Positions 23,000-35,674 of a stretch of DNA of 64,000 nucleotides are shown here, piece after piece. The translations under genes were made by a program, and so were the position numbers. Positions within the stretch are counted from its first letter, which is position 1. Each line of letters starts with the position of its first letter. Source of the stretch: Camarhynchus parvulus. Lineage: Eukaryota; Chordata; Aves; Passeriformes; Thraupidae. A model generated the notes under the pieces. That model saw only the letters and a list, made by a program, of their open reading frames with translations. It was not told the origin of the DNA and did not search any database. Location: assembly GCF_901933205.1 (NCBI RefSeq), contig NC_044600.1:12004501-12068500 (forward strand), in the 5' to 3' direction.

Positions 23000-23760
23000 G
23001 TGGTGTTTCCAATGGCCCCATCCTCAACCAGTGATGGGTTCATTTTGTTGCCAGGTGACATTGACTTTGTCTGACAAAGGGGAGGCTTCTGGTGTCTTCT
23101 CAACCTCCACCAAAGCCTTGCCACAAAACCCAATACAGGACAGAATTATTTAAACTCTAATACAGTGGCCATTAAACAATTTAAAAACAGTCATGACAAT
23201 TAGCTTTGACGTTAACAGGAATATTCAATACATGAAAGGAAAACTCACAGCCTAAAGGGGACCACAACAAAGCTCTTGAAACAGAAGAAACCTTAGTATT
23301 GGTAAGGCATGACAGGAGTTTCAGTGGGTCTTTAACTAGTGGATTCTTTACATTGCATGGCCACAGTTTCTGTTTTTGAGCTCTCCAGTCATGACCTCAT
23401 TCCACTAGTTCATGGGCTGTTTTCATTGCACCCCTTCCCTGAGGGATTGTTCCCATCTGAAGCGCAGAAACATCAAACCAGCACCTGGCTCTGGCTGTGC
23501 AGAGACTCAGGTGGCGCCTCTTTTCTCACCAGGAATGTTGTTATGGATCAAAGCATTCTCTTCAAGGATCTTCCAATGGATGGACTGAGGCTCAGCTCAT
23601 TACCCCCAGCTGCTGAGACAATATAGCGGCTATATGTATCCTTTTGCCATAAATGTAATTCTCTCTGTAGGACAGAAAAAGGGGGTGGGTGGACTGTGGA
23701 TAATTCTCTAACTTATTTTCCACCATAGCAGGATAGAAGAGTGCAATGACAAATAAATTT
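23000..23760 (+). repeat. Dispersed repeat, copy 2
   Basis: The part at 23410-23640 is strongly similar to 12950-13170 in the same orientation, and 23640-23760 resembles the right-hand block near 13430 and 15900. The preceding part, around 23000-23135 (ending AAAGCCTTGCCACAAAACCC), I associate with the same common bird repeat. It would fill the gap between the left and middle blocks of copy 1. The piece at 23136-23400 looks unrelated or too diverged to judge. Family not assigned. Confidence 0.55.
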
Positions 23761-23764
23761 AGAT

Positions 23765-26700
23765 AAATTCTACCTGTTCATTTACTGAAAGTGTGTTCCT
23801 TGATTGCAAGTTGATCACATGGGCAAAAATGTCACATCTGACTAATTTCACACTAGATGATTAGATAAAATTTCACATTATTGTTTTAGTTGAGGTAGAC
23901 CACAAACACTTTCCACCTTAGCCAAAAGGGTCACAAAGGGGAGATTGTTTTCTAGTAGAAATTTTGTAAGAAAAAAAAAATTCAATAAAGACAGAACCAT
24001 TGGACTGCTCTAAGGGCCCAGGAAAACCATAAAAACCTGGGGATGCTTCTACTTTTATATACCAACACAGAAGCACTAAACTGTTCATCTAGGGTTATGT
24101 GGTGTCTTCTGCATTTATTCTATGTTTGGTATTTATTTTCCTTATCTGACTCTCTAAGGAATACTACCTGAACATATATTAGAAAACCAATTAGGGTTGA
24201 GGCACAGGCATGAGCTCTACCTACCACCCTGCCCATTCCCCCTTTTCTGGCTTGCTCCTGGAGTGGATTTGTCCTGTGGCAGCCAGGGCTCTGCAGGCTC
24301 TGAGTGGGGACAGCTGGGCAGCACCAGACCCCAGCAGGAGACAGAGAAAAAGCCCTGTTCTCTTTCTGAGCTCACAGACACCACTGGAAGCAAGAGAGTG
24401 GCTAGAGCAAATGCAAGTAGGCAATAACCTGGATCAGCAGACCAGGTTTTGGGGTTGGCACATTAACCTCTAGACCAGGGAGGGCTCAGTGCACTGGGAG
24501 CAGCAGGGGAAGAGCAATCCCTCAGTCACAGTAGCAGGGGACTGTGCAACAAACATTGAATGCATTCCTCAAGTCCACCCATACAAATAAACTGGAAAAG
24601 CTGCGGTTCCCTGGACAGATCTGAAGACACATTTTACAGAGTACAGAAACATCCATGGATTTTATGGCTTGCATACTGTCAGCTCATTAAAGGATGCTGT
24701 TTAATGCAATGGGAACTGCAATACTTTATGCCTACTAGCTCTGGGCTGACAGCCCTTTTCCTTCAAAAGATGCCCTCAGCAGCAGAATTGCCCTCAGATG
24801 TTCCTTGCTTGCAGGTAAGAAGAAGCAGGAAGAAACTTAGGTCTCCAATAAGTTCTTCCTGGTGTGAAGCATTCGCCTTTGTGTTGAGATCAATATTTGT
24901 GGAGAATAAGGGAGGGAAAGGGTCCTTTGCAGAAGCAGGGTCATAGCCATGCCCACGCGGCTTTCCTTTTGTTGTAGAGGAAAATTCCTGGCAGCCAGGT
25001 TGACCAAGTGGTTACATTACCACCTTCCTCAGCACTTGGGGTCAGATGAAAACAGGGTGATGCTGTTTGCAGACAGAAAGCAGAAAGGTTTGGTTTAGAA
25101 AGAAGATTGATAGATATGAACACATACATACACATGTACTTTAAACCAGCAATAAGAAAGACAGTGCTTGGGAGTAAATAATACTATAGTACAACAATTA
25201 GTGATACTACTATATGACTGCATTGTGTGGGAGGATTTAAAAAGCTGTCATTTCATTGTTGAAACAGCCCTAAAAGTGAAGAATTTCTGATGAGCTTCAT
25301 AACATCAGTTACATGAAAATTGCTTCCCCTTCCCACTGGTCCTGAAAATCTCTATTTTATTTTCATTGCAGCTGACACAAAAAATAGTCCCTGTTCATCC
25401 TGTGTCCTGGAAAGCATTGGAGAGATCCAGCACACTGGGCCATCCACACAACAACATTTATACTTTTATAAATTACCAGCTTTTCCACCATCCTGTTACA
25501 TACTAAGCCATCCATCAGTATTATAATGATGTCATTTGCATTCACCACTAAAATGAATGGTAATATGCTTATAGGCATACAGGATACCAGCAGCTTAGGA
25601 TGTAAGCCAGACTTAATTAATAGAGTAGCTAAATTTTAACTGACATTGTGGCTTCCGTTCTGTTCTTTGCATTTGGCATCTTCACTAACTAATAAAATTC
25701 TCCAAGGTCAGCTACAGTGACAGGAGTTATTTGTTTGGATCCAGTACTCACCCAAAAGACATCTGCATCCAGCCAGAGCCTTAGTTTGGCTTTCAGGTGA
25801 ATGAACACTGCTCAAAGGGCACTATGAATATACAGATTTAATTTACTGAGTAGCATGCTTCATATTTTCTCCACCAAGAAGGATGGAGAGCTGCAAGTCA
25901 GGCTTTTCTCCTTGTCCAGCTTTCCCACTAGGCACAGGAGGAGAAAGTCACCAGGAGATGCTGCAGAGTGAATCAACTGAGCATCCTCACTCAGGGAAGG
26001 CTCTCAGTGAAGAGCTTTGCTTTATCCAAAGCACCCATGGCAGCTTTGCTCTGGGAAAATGGGCAGTGCAGCATGTGTCACTGAGCAGCAGTAGCTGTAC
26101 AACTGTGTAATCAAATATCTATGAGGATGGTTCATTTCTACACTTTAAAAACGCAAATTGAGATCTGTTTTGTCTTTACCCACAGGAAGGATGTGGGATA
26201 CAAAAATCTGGAGCTTTGGAGATTTTCATATCTGAAGATATCAAAAGGTTGGAGAAAGTCACCAGCTCCTCTGCCGACTAGAACTGATGATCCTCTTCTT
26301 AGGCATGTGGAAACCCTGCCTGAAGCTCCTCTGAGACCCCACAAGGACCACAAGTTACAGCCTTTAAAACTCACATGGGTAAACAGCTGAGGCTTTTGAA
26401 GGTTTTCAGGACTTAGGCTTTTTTTTTCTGATTTTTTACATAAACTAGCAACAAAGAGACAAAAGCTCAAGCCTACTACTGAAGACCCCTTGGTGAACAT
26501 AGGGACAGATAGGGATTCTTGTAGTGGCTCTCTGGCAGGCAGTGAAGGACCCTGCTTCACAGACCCTGGCTGGATGGGATGCAGTCACAGGGAGACATGA
26601 AGGGTGCAAAGCCCCCTGTGAGCAGCAGGGACCAGTATTTCTCAGCCTTTCCTTTTGACAGGATGGCCCCTCCTTTCAGACTTCTTATTACCTCCAGTCT

Positions 26701-28445
26701 TTTCAGGAAAACACATCAGTGCTCCTCTAATTAGTCTGCATGTAGGTACTTGTGTGTTGTGAGAAGCTGCTGGGGAACAGAGAGCCTTGGAGAATCTGAA
26801 GGTACAGAAGTCTGGGCAGGGTTTTACTTCTTTCCATTGTCATAACTTTCCATTACCTCATGTCTCTGCCCCATGACTGCTCTCCCCACACGTGCACACA
26901 TTCCTGTTCTCTGTGTGAAAATGAGAAAACACCACTTTCCTTCTGTCAGGCTTTTCACCATTGCACCAAAGGATTGCATCTCCTTCTTCTCCCTCTCCCA
27001 GAGCTGAACTGGCTGCTTCAGCAGTAGTGGCAGGCCCACAGTTACCCATTTGGTGCTGTGTGAAAGGTCTCTGCTCTATCATCCCCTCATGGAGAAATTT
27101 ATAGACAATTACTAAAGCTGCTAATGAAGCATGTTGGAAAATATAAAACCCTAAAAGCTCTGCTTCAAGACTGCAGTAAATGCCATGCACTGATTACATG
27201 GAGGACAGGACATGGGCATGGGAGCATTAGCTCCAGGCCAGGTGACAGATGTTCCTGTTTTACTGGCATCCACCAATGATATGGTGATCACTCTTTAAAT
27301 AAATAATATTCACATTTCATTGAATCTCGCTGCGTCTTTCTTGCCAGAAGATGTTTCATTTGCTGGTCTTTCCTTTGCTTGTTACTGTTTCTGCTGAGGT
27401 TGGTAGAAATTTGGCCTTTAATGAAATGTCATGTTAAGACATGTTGACTGTTGCATACAGAGCAGGAAAGGTATTTTTTTTTTTTGTGGCCAATTCTTCT
27501 TCAGCTTAGAAGGACCCTCTCAAAATGATTCTGGTATATTGGAAAATGGCTAAGTATGATGTAACTGTGATTACCTGTAAACTCAGTTAATGATTAGGGT
27601 GTTCTTTTCACTGCTGTGGCAAAACTGAGATCTTTCCCCTGGGATCGTTAACTAGCAAATACTTAGGAGTCTTGACTTTACGTGCTGACTCTCCCTGCTG
27701 CTGATGTGCTTCTGAATATGCATCAGATGGAGCCAGCAGGTTCCCTGTCAGCTGGCCTGGAGCTGGTTTTCCTCTCATTTGAAGGCAATTAGTGTTTGAT
27801 CATATATTACCACTCATCAGCTCCCCAGCAAGCCTGGAGCAGAGCACCTTCACTCACAGTTTGAGTTCCCCTGTCTTTTCTCTATGTTAGGTATTCAGAA
27901 TCTGCATGCTTTTAGGTTTACCTCTTCTATAAAGGATAATGCATAATGCCACAGGGTCAGCCTTTTTTTACCTGCCTTCATGCCACATGTGAAGGCTGCA
28001 ATGCCCCACTCCTTCCCAGAGCACAACATTGTTCATGTGCTTTCCTCCCACCTGAGGGGCTTCATGGCACATGAGCGATGCAGAGCTGGAAAACAAGGCC
28101 CCCCTCAGAGAACCTCACCAAAGTCCTTTCTGTGTAGTTCAACACAGAAAACCAGCCCAGAAACTTGCCCTGTCAGTGCCCCAAGCCTCACTCTGATTAA
28201 CTGTAGGTCTCAGCCTGAGCTCAGAGGCAGAGTGGTGCCTGGCTGCTCTGCTCTCCCAGCCCTGCTGCTGCTCTTCCCTTCCTCCCTGTAAGCAATGCCT
28301 CCACTGAGGGGGAGCTGCAAGTGCCCTGAGCCTGCTCCCAGCCCTGGAGTTCACAGCACCTCTCACCACAGGGATGAGGATCAGTGAACCAGAGTGAATT
28401 GCACCAAATGGGGCTTAACTCGAGGTAAGCCTGAGTTAATTTAGA
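23765..28445. other. Intergenic, no gene recognised
   Basis: Only short open frames are seen. A mono-T run lies near 27474. At 27351 an ATG follows a good acceptor and starts a 28-codon frame with a signal-peptide look, but it lacks support. Confidence 0.6.
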
Positions 28446-28450
28446 ATTGC

Positions 28451-28633
28451 AGAATCATTGAGGTTGAAAAACCCTCTAAGACCAGCAAGTCCAGCCATTA
28501 ACCCAACACTGCCAGGTCCCTGAGTAAACCATGTCCCCACACACCACATCTGCACATTTTTTAACTTCCAGGCATGGTGATTCCATTACTTTCCTGAGCA
28601 GCCTCTTCCAACGCCCTTTCACTGAAGAAATTT
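28451..28633 (-). mobile_element. CR1 LINE 3' end fragment
   Basis: Read on the minus strand it ends in the CR1 tail (TTTTTCAACCTCAATGATTC). Upstream it shows the usual CR1 order: a GAAGAAATTT-type motif, ...GGCAGTGTTGGGTTAATGG..., then the tail. About 180 bases, 5' truncated, moderately diverged. Confidence 0.85.
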
Positions 28634-28789
28634 AATCAGGTTTAGCTCAAGAAGACACCTGCTGAAAAGTGGACGCTTCCAAGAGCCTCGTGTCCAGCGC
28701 CATCTCAAAGAGGAGTCACCTCTGCCTGCCCAAAGCACCAAACCCTTTTTGCACTGACCAGGCTCAGTCCCTGCTGGTGCCAGGGCTCC

Positions 28790-29110
28790 TCTCCCCGCGC
28801 TGCCCAGCAGGGCTGGGGGCAGCTCCTGAGGGGCACAGGCTGGGGCTCCTGCATCCCCGGCGTGTCCCTGCTGGAGCAGCACATTGCCCGGAATCCTGCC
28901 CGGCAGATGCCCGGCTCCGGCTGCTCCCGGGCAGGAGCAGCCCCTAGATGGAGCTGCACAGCAGGGAATGGGCACCCAGCGCCATCCCACCCTCCCACCC
29001 GCCCCGTCCGCGACCCCCGGCTGTGGGCTCCGTGCTCAGCATCGCTGTGCTGAGCCCCCACATCTGCCTTGGCGGGCTGGGAAAGCTCAGCCGACCCGGC
29101 AGCCCTGGAA
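28790..29110. promoter_or_regulatory. Isolated CpG-rich patch
   Basis: About 320 bases with roughly twenty CpG dinucleotides, in contrast to the CpG-poor flanks. It holds CCCGGCTCCGG, CCCGCCCCGTCCGCGACC and CAGCCGACCCGG. Open frames here on both strands reflect the lack of stop codons in GC-rich DNA. It could be the promoter island of an unannotated transcript or simply a GC-rich relic. No TATA box, donor-flanked exon or known protein stands out. Confidence 0.4.
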
Positions 29111-29169
29111 GCATGGCTGGCCCTGGAGGTTTATTTAACTCTGCTGCATTAAATCCCATGTTTTAAGCC

Positions 29170-32100
29170 TTTTCTAGAAGCTGGCTGCACTTTTCTGAAA
29201 TTATTTCAGTATAGAAGGAATCATAGCTGAGCCCTCATCAAAGAAGTTTATTTCTGGCTGTTAAAGGGGGCTGTTAGTTTACTTGCATAATATTTTATAA
29301 CCCAGCATCTATTTCTCATTTCCAGACTGCAGCTTTGTAGTCTTTACTTGCTCTGCTCATCAGTGAGCTGTGAGATACCTGAACAGAGGCCCAAACCACA
29401 CCAGCACCTGTGAGGACCCCGCAGCAGCAGAGTCCCTAGCACATGGCTGTCCTTACACTGGGACCACTGGTGCACATCACAGCCCTTTCTGCAGGCCCAG
29501 GGGTGCAACAAAAGGCTGGACATGAGTTCAGAAAGAGCAGGAGCTGGTGATGCTCACACCAATCCAACCTTCACTATAGGTATTTACCCTAAAAATCTAT
29601 CTAAATTATAACTTTTATTATGTGTTTTGCTGGGATACATAGTTTTCTTTCTGGATACTTTTCTTTCTTTAAGAAGTCAATGCTACATAGCAGAAATCAC
29701 AGACTGAGCTCTGAAGAATCTACATCAGCACTTTTTGTCAGGCCAGAGTCTGACCTAAAGGCCATGAAAGCAGAGAAAACTGCTGTTGCCTTGGGTGAAC
29801 ACTGGCAGGTTGCTACAACTACACTGCAGGGAAAATTGTGCTCTGCATTAGCTGTGTGAGAGCAGCCACCCTGAAGGTGACAATTTCCCAAGACAGAACA
29901 CCTCATCTACCCAGAGACTGGGTCAGGTGTAAACACCCTTTTCTTTGATACACAAAAACATAATTACTGCTCTGGGAAGAACATTGGTAACTTTTCCCTG
30001 CTAAGAAAATGAAACTCACAGGAATGTCTTTTTCTTCTCCCTTTCATCCATAAAATCATGGCCAGGAACTCCCTCAGATATGTATTTTTTCACTCAGCAC
30101 ATGCCACTTCTGATCAGTTGGGCTAGATCCATCCACAAAAGATGCTGAACAGTTGGTGTTTAGCCCACACAAAATCCCATCCACATCCACAAAACAAGGT
30201 TTTCCTTTACTTTTTTCACCTACAGGACTTGATTCAGCTGATATTTTCAGGGGATACAGAAGGCAGAGAAGCAACTATTGTCCTCAGCTCATTTACCCAG
30301 TTTCAGTTGTTGTGTGGTCATCCCAGACTGAGGAGAAAGGGGCTTTACTTCTGGGATGCACCTTTAAAGTTTAATTCACGTCTGCCTGCCAGGGGACTGC
30401 CCCCAACTATCTAGCACCAAATGAGTCTGGGATGGCTACTTTCTTAGTCTGTTGACTTTACACAATGAAAAGTCTTTATTGCTTTCCAACTTTTAGCATA
30501 TCACACAACCTAAACTAATCTCCAACACACTCAAAGAGTTTTTTGAGAAATAAGATTCATCTTACAAGTGTGAATGTCTAAACATCACCCAGAATGCAGA
30601 AACATCTTCTCAGCCCTGCTTGGTGCCACAGGCAGCCCTCTGTAGCCTGGCTCCAGGATGAGAACAGAGCAAGGAGTTGTAGGAGATGGTTGCACATCTG
30701 GATGGAACACAGCGGAAACCACTCCTGAAAATACAAAAAGCAGGATGTGTTATCTGCTAGTGAGGAAAATGAACCCTTATTTTTCCCCCCCACTATATGG
30801 TAGTTATGAAATTTTTCACAATCACAAGTGAACAAGGTGTTGTCGTGCCTCACTCAACACACCATGCCCCAAAATACCTCAGCTTGCTCCTCTCACAGCA
30901 GGCAAAAATCCACAGTGCTCTGCAACTTGGGCTTTAATTTTGCAGCCTCGTATCCCTGTACAAGTCTGGGCTGGTTTTATGAATTCTGATGTGTTGCAGC
31001 CTAATGTGGCAGCCTGATAGATGCAGGCTGAGAGAAGGGAAGGGAAGGGGGGATTTAATAACCCTGGCCTGGGCACAGAGCTGGTAATGAAGACGGGTTG
31101 TTATTAGTCATTTGCATAACATAAAAGCAGATCCAGATCGAGGCTTAATAAATTCTTCCTCGTATAGAATAACACAGTTATAGCCATTTCTATAAAAATG
31201 TCAAAGCCTTTATGTGAAGTAAGTGTTCCTTCAGAGCATAAAATACAGTCCTACAACTCAATAAAATCACTTGTATCACTCACTGATTTCTTTGAAGTGT
31301 CACTAAAAAGGGCAGGGTTATGAACTGAAGCATTATTCTTCACACCTGGGATGTGAGACAGCACAATGAAAAGAAGAGCTCAGGTTAGGGTGCAAGAACT
31401 AAACTGGGGACACTGAGGAGCAAGCATAGAGAAGAAAGGCCCTGGGTGTGCATCTAGTCTAAAATCACACTATCTTTTCTGTTTAGGTGATGTGTTGGCC
31501 CTGAGAAACTCATCACTCCAAATTAGGAGGTAACAATTGGCTCACAGGTGGGTCAAACCCCCAGGCAATGGGAGGTGGATGGATTGGGCAGCAAACAGCA
31601 AGCCAGCACTGTGCAGTTTGTTTTGGTACCAGGCACAACTTGCAGAAGGCAGATTCAGGTTCTCAAAGACAACTGGTGATGGTCCACGTGGAAAAAATTA
31701 CTGCAGCAGTGGGGAAGGTGCAGCTGTGAGCAGCCTGACTGTGGGGAGATGGAGGTGGGGTTGCAGGAGCCTCAGCCACCTGCTCCATGTATTTTCCTGA
31801 CTGGCATTGTCCCCTTGGGGAGCTGCACATGCCCCTTGCCTGGATCAGTGTCTGTCTGAGCTGGTGTACAATGCTCTGATCCCTCCAAGCACTGCAATAT
31901 GGAACATCATTTATGGATGTGCAGAGACATGCAGTAAAACATGTATTTACTGCTCCACACAGTCCTGAGTGGAGAACAAGCCTTTCATCCTTACACAGCA
32001 GCGCCTCAGGGCTGTTTGCTTGAAAGCCCTAAACTTGGACTGGTCTAAGAGACAGGTTTATTGAAAAGCAGTGGCTAGTAAAGTCCTTTCACAAACTGTG

Positions 32101-34390
32101 TGTGCAAAATTTATGTTCCAGGCAGCTTAAAAAGCATCTCTGCACCTTCATTTTTAAAATTAAATTGTGACAGCTCACACCGAGCAAAGATTTTCAGGGC
32201 TCACACTGACCATGCTGCACCTCTACAGCCTGGAAGCACTCTGAGCTCAACATGTCTGCAGAGAAACATTTGAGGTATCAACTTTGCACCCTCAGCTCTT
32301 CCAGTCAGCATTTTCCCTCGAGGGCATCTTCTAAAACCCATGGAGCTTCTGGGCAATAAGAATCCATATTCATTAAAACAATCTTTTATTAACTTTGCTA
32401 GAAAAAACTTTTACCAAGGGGAAAAATAGACTACCTGTAATTTTAAAAGTAATTTTCTCTAGTCCCATCAGTTATTCTCAGCAGTATTAATACTCCAATA
32501 GCAACAAGATTCTCCAGCACTACTTCAGAGCCTTTCCTCCCCAAGTGCTTTTAAACCTGCTTCACCCTTCTCTGTCCCCCAGAATTTCAGCAGAGTTTTG
32601 GGCCACACAAGGGGAACATGGTTATCTCATCCAGCTCACAGCCAAGACCCATGGCTAGGATGTGACCAAAAAATAATGATTTTGTTTGGAAAGGAGTAGA
32701 CTGAGCCCAGCTGCACAGAGGCCTGTTACTACATTCACAAATATTCAGACTTCATAGGGGATTTGGGTTGTAGTTCTGCAAGATGTGAGAACTTTGTTTT
32801 TAGTCTCAGAGCACTTGATCAAAAACATCACAGTCACACAACACAGCCCAGCAGTCAGGTACCAACCCAACCAACCAACCCAGATCTGCTCCAGGCTTCC
32901 CAAGGAGTGACTTTGGGGCAGAAATTTCCACCCCAGATGGAACACCACATGTGCTCCTGTAGCCAGCACAAAGCACACAAGCTAGCATACTCTAGCATGG
33001 CTGTGCCTGTGTCCAGACATTTGACCCTGGAAAATATTCAGGCAGATGGAATCACATGGATTCAATGCTTAATCAAGTGAAATTGTCCAACATTCTCAGT
33101 TCTGCTCCCACGTACCACACAGAGTTCATGCATTGCTGTCTGCTCATCTGTTTGAATTTAGGCAACCTGAGGAGTAACAGTCTTCAGGTTATTTACACAA
33201 ATGATCCCATTCTACAAAGTGCTGTGAGTCAATGTGAAGATTTTCAGGCTATCCCAAAGCTTGGGAAAACTTCATAGGCAAATTGCATGGCTCTGCTGAG
33301 ATACACACTCCTGATTTGACTGAAGGATGGTGAACCAGCAATCCTCTCTCTTGCTTTTTTAGACAGAATATAGTTAAACCACACAAACACATGCATGTAA
33401 CATACAGCTGTGATTAGCAGCACAGTGATTAGCAGAGATTCTTTGCAAGAAAAGAGCAGAATACAGCCAGTTACATACACACGAACTTCCACATGCATAT
33501 AAGACATTCTCCTTGAAGGGGAAATTATGGTACATGGGGTGAATAAATCATCTCAGTCATATTTGGGGATGTCCCACACTCCCTCACCACTCCCTCAGGA
33601 AACAGAATGTGGAGAAGCTAAAATAAATTGGAGAGATGAGCAGTAATTTATTTTCCCGTCTGGAAAAGATAATTTAACTACTCAATTAAACATTGCCTAA
33701 AGCCATACTATTAGAGTTGCATATCCCATCTGTAATACAGATGGATTTTGCTCTCTTATTACTGGTCTTCATGCTGTCTGGTACTTAAAAATTCTGGTTT
33801 AATTAGATGACACCTTCCACAAATGCTGAGCTATTGGAACATAATTCAAGCAGTATCTAGGAATTTTTGCCATCCAAGAAACCTTCTGTAGGAATCTTAT
33901 GTTCTCATATCTCTGGTACAAAATGGCAGGTTGCAAGCAATACTGATATATTATTTCTTACTTAGTGTTATTTTGAAGCACAGGGCTTCAGTCTGGGCTC
34001 TTTTCTTTCATTTTTCAGTAGTTGTCACCTAAGACCATCCACAAATCAGATGGTTTTACAATCTATTTTTCATAGATTTTTCTTAAATGTTGATTCAATA
34101 TAGAAACAGATCATTTTAATACTGAATTAAGAAGTGACTAACCTCATTATGAAGAGATTTCATTCATTGCTTCCCTCTGGGCACTGCTACAAGTGGAGCA
34201 TTTCAGGAGCCTGGAAATGCCTCCAATCTCCTTGTCACCCCCTCACCCCATCTGAGCCCACAGGCAGTTTCCCTGCAGCAAAGGCAAAACCTGCAAGTTT
34301 AAGGGGCTCAAAGACACAAAGGTGCTCACTGGTTCCAGCTGAGAGAGAGAAAAAAAAAGATCCACAGACTTGTGCATGGGAAACTGAGGG
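29170..34390. other. Intergenic, no gene recognised
   Basis: The DNA is unique and mostly AT-rich. Two stretches look constrained by eye: about 31085-31215 (with an ATTTGCAT octamer) and about 33610-33790 (with a perfect CATCTG/CAGATG palindrome at 33726-33744). Confidence 0.6.
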
Positions 34391-34392
34391 AC

Positions 34393-34488
34393 AGGGTGTG
34401 TTGGTGAGCAAGGCAGTGCTGGGTTATCAGCTGAACTTGATCATCTTAGAGCTCTTTTCCAGCCTAAGTGATTCTGTGATTCTATGAC
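34393..34488 (+). mobile_element. CR1 LINE 3' tail
   Basis: The sequence runs GTGTTGGTGAGCAAGGCAGT, then CTTGATCATCTTAGAGCTC, and ends CCTAAGTGATTCTGTGATTC. This is the standard CR1 3' end including the ATTCTRTGATTCT octamer repeats. It is severely 5' truncated. Confidence 0.85.
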
Positions 34489-34489
34489 T

Positions 34490-35225
34490 TCTGCCTTAAA
34501 AGTTCTGGGGAATTTACATGTGATTGAGAATTTTGCCCCACAAGTTCAACTGAATGAGCTGGAATGTTTTGCTTTCTCATGAAGAGATCTCTGTGTCCCT
34601 GTCCAGAAGCAGTTTGTGTCTCGGACCCCTATGGCATCCTTCTAGCTCAGTGGGGAACTAGACAAATACCACTTTGTTACCCCATATATGGTATTTTCCA
34701 TAATCCTTTTTGTCTGACAACTTTTTCCAGGATGGGAGATTCCTTCATCTACTTCACTCCTCTGCTGCTTGCTTGGTAGCAGTGGTTAATGGAAAGGTTT
34801 GGGACAACTCACTCAGCCTTCAGCCGTCCCCAGGGATGGCAGGAGTACTGGTAACTCTTCAACAAACAACTGTAAGCACCTTCTATGTTCTCTGGACCCT
34901 GCAGGTTCCACGAAATCCCATCAAGGCTAAGCCAGGAGGCTGACTTCCTTCCAAGAGCCTTAGAGATAGTTTTTAAAAAATGAATTTTAAAAAATTCCAA
35001 AAGATAATTTCTTCACTGTTAGATTTGTAACAGAAGCTCATCACATATATCAGATCCCTGGGTACATATGCAGATGTTTCAGCCATATGCAACGGCATAT
35101 GGCACGTTTCTCTCAATAACTAGTCTTTTTTTCCTGTGTAAGGCTATGAAAACAAACACAAAGTGTCTCAGCCAGCTTAGGACAGAGGGGGTGCCTCTCA
35201 TGCCTTCATCTCCCCCCTCTTCTCC
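34490..35225. other. Intergenic, nothing recognised
   Basis: AT-rich unique DNA between two CR1 fragments. No exon or repeat is recognised. Confidence 0.6.
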
Positions 35226-35229
35226 CTGT

Positions 35230-35670
35230 CCCCAACTTCCCTCCAGCCAAACACTGGTTCAACTTCCTCTTGCTCTCCAGTCCACTGCCCAGTTATCCTG
35301 GTACAGGTCAAGCTCTGCAGGTCACCCCCAACCTGTACTGGTGGGTGGGGTTATTCCTCCCCAGGTGCAGGACCTGCATTTCCCTTGGCTGAACTCTGGA
35401 CAGGTCTCTGCCACCCCTCCAGCCTGTGAAGGTCCCTCTGAAGGGCTGCACAGCCCCCTGGGCTATTGGCCACTCCTGCCAGCTTTGTGTTGTCAGCAGA
35501 GCTGCTGAGGAGGCATCTGCCCTTCAGCCAATGTTTGTGCGCTGATGAACAAGTTAAACACCAGGCACACTACTGAACCTGGGGACACCACCAGTGACAG
35601 GCCCCCAGTTGGATCCTGTGCCACTGCCCCTCTGGGATCTGCCATTCAGCCTGCTCCCATTCCATCTCAC
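35230..35670 (-). mobile_element. CR1 LINE reverse-transcriptase fragment (pseudogenic)
   Basis: Read on the minus strand, 35670-35530 encodes a decayed piece of CR1 reverse transcriptase. The translation (WVDSEMEWEQAEWQIPEG, then HRIQLGACHWWCPQ) aligns by eye to the family stretch WTV-WIENWLNGRAQRVV...GVPQGSVLGP. The DNA at 35400-35530 (rev-comp of TCCAGCCTGTGAAGGTCCCT and TCAGCAGAGCTGCTGAGG) corresponds to the following FADDTKL region. The catalytic part is not intact and stop codons or frameshifts interrupt it. The left border is uncertain. Confidence 0.65.
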
Positions 35671-35674
35671 TGTC

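Noticed and set aside
28862..29166. Overlapping open frames on both strands in the GC-rich patch
   Set aside because: GC-rich DNA is poor in stop codons. The translations are Pro/Arg/Gly/Ala-rich with no domain.
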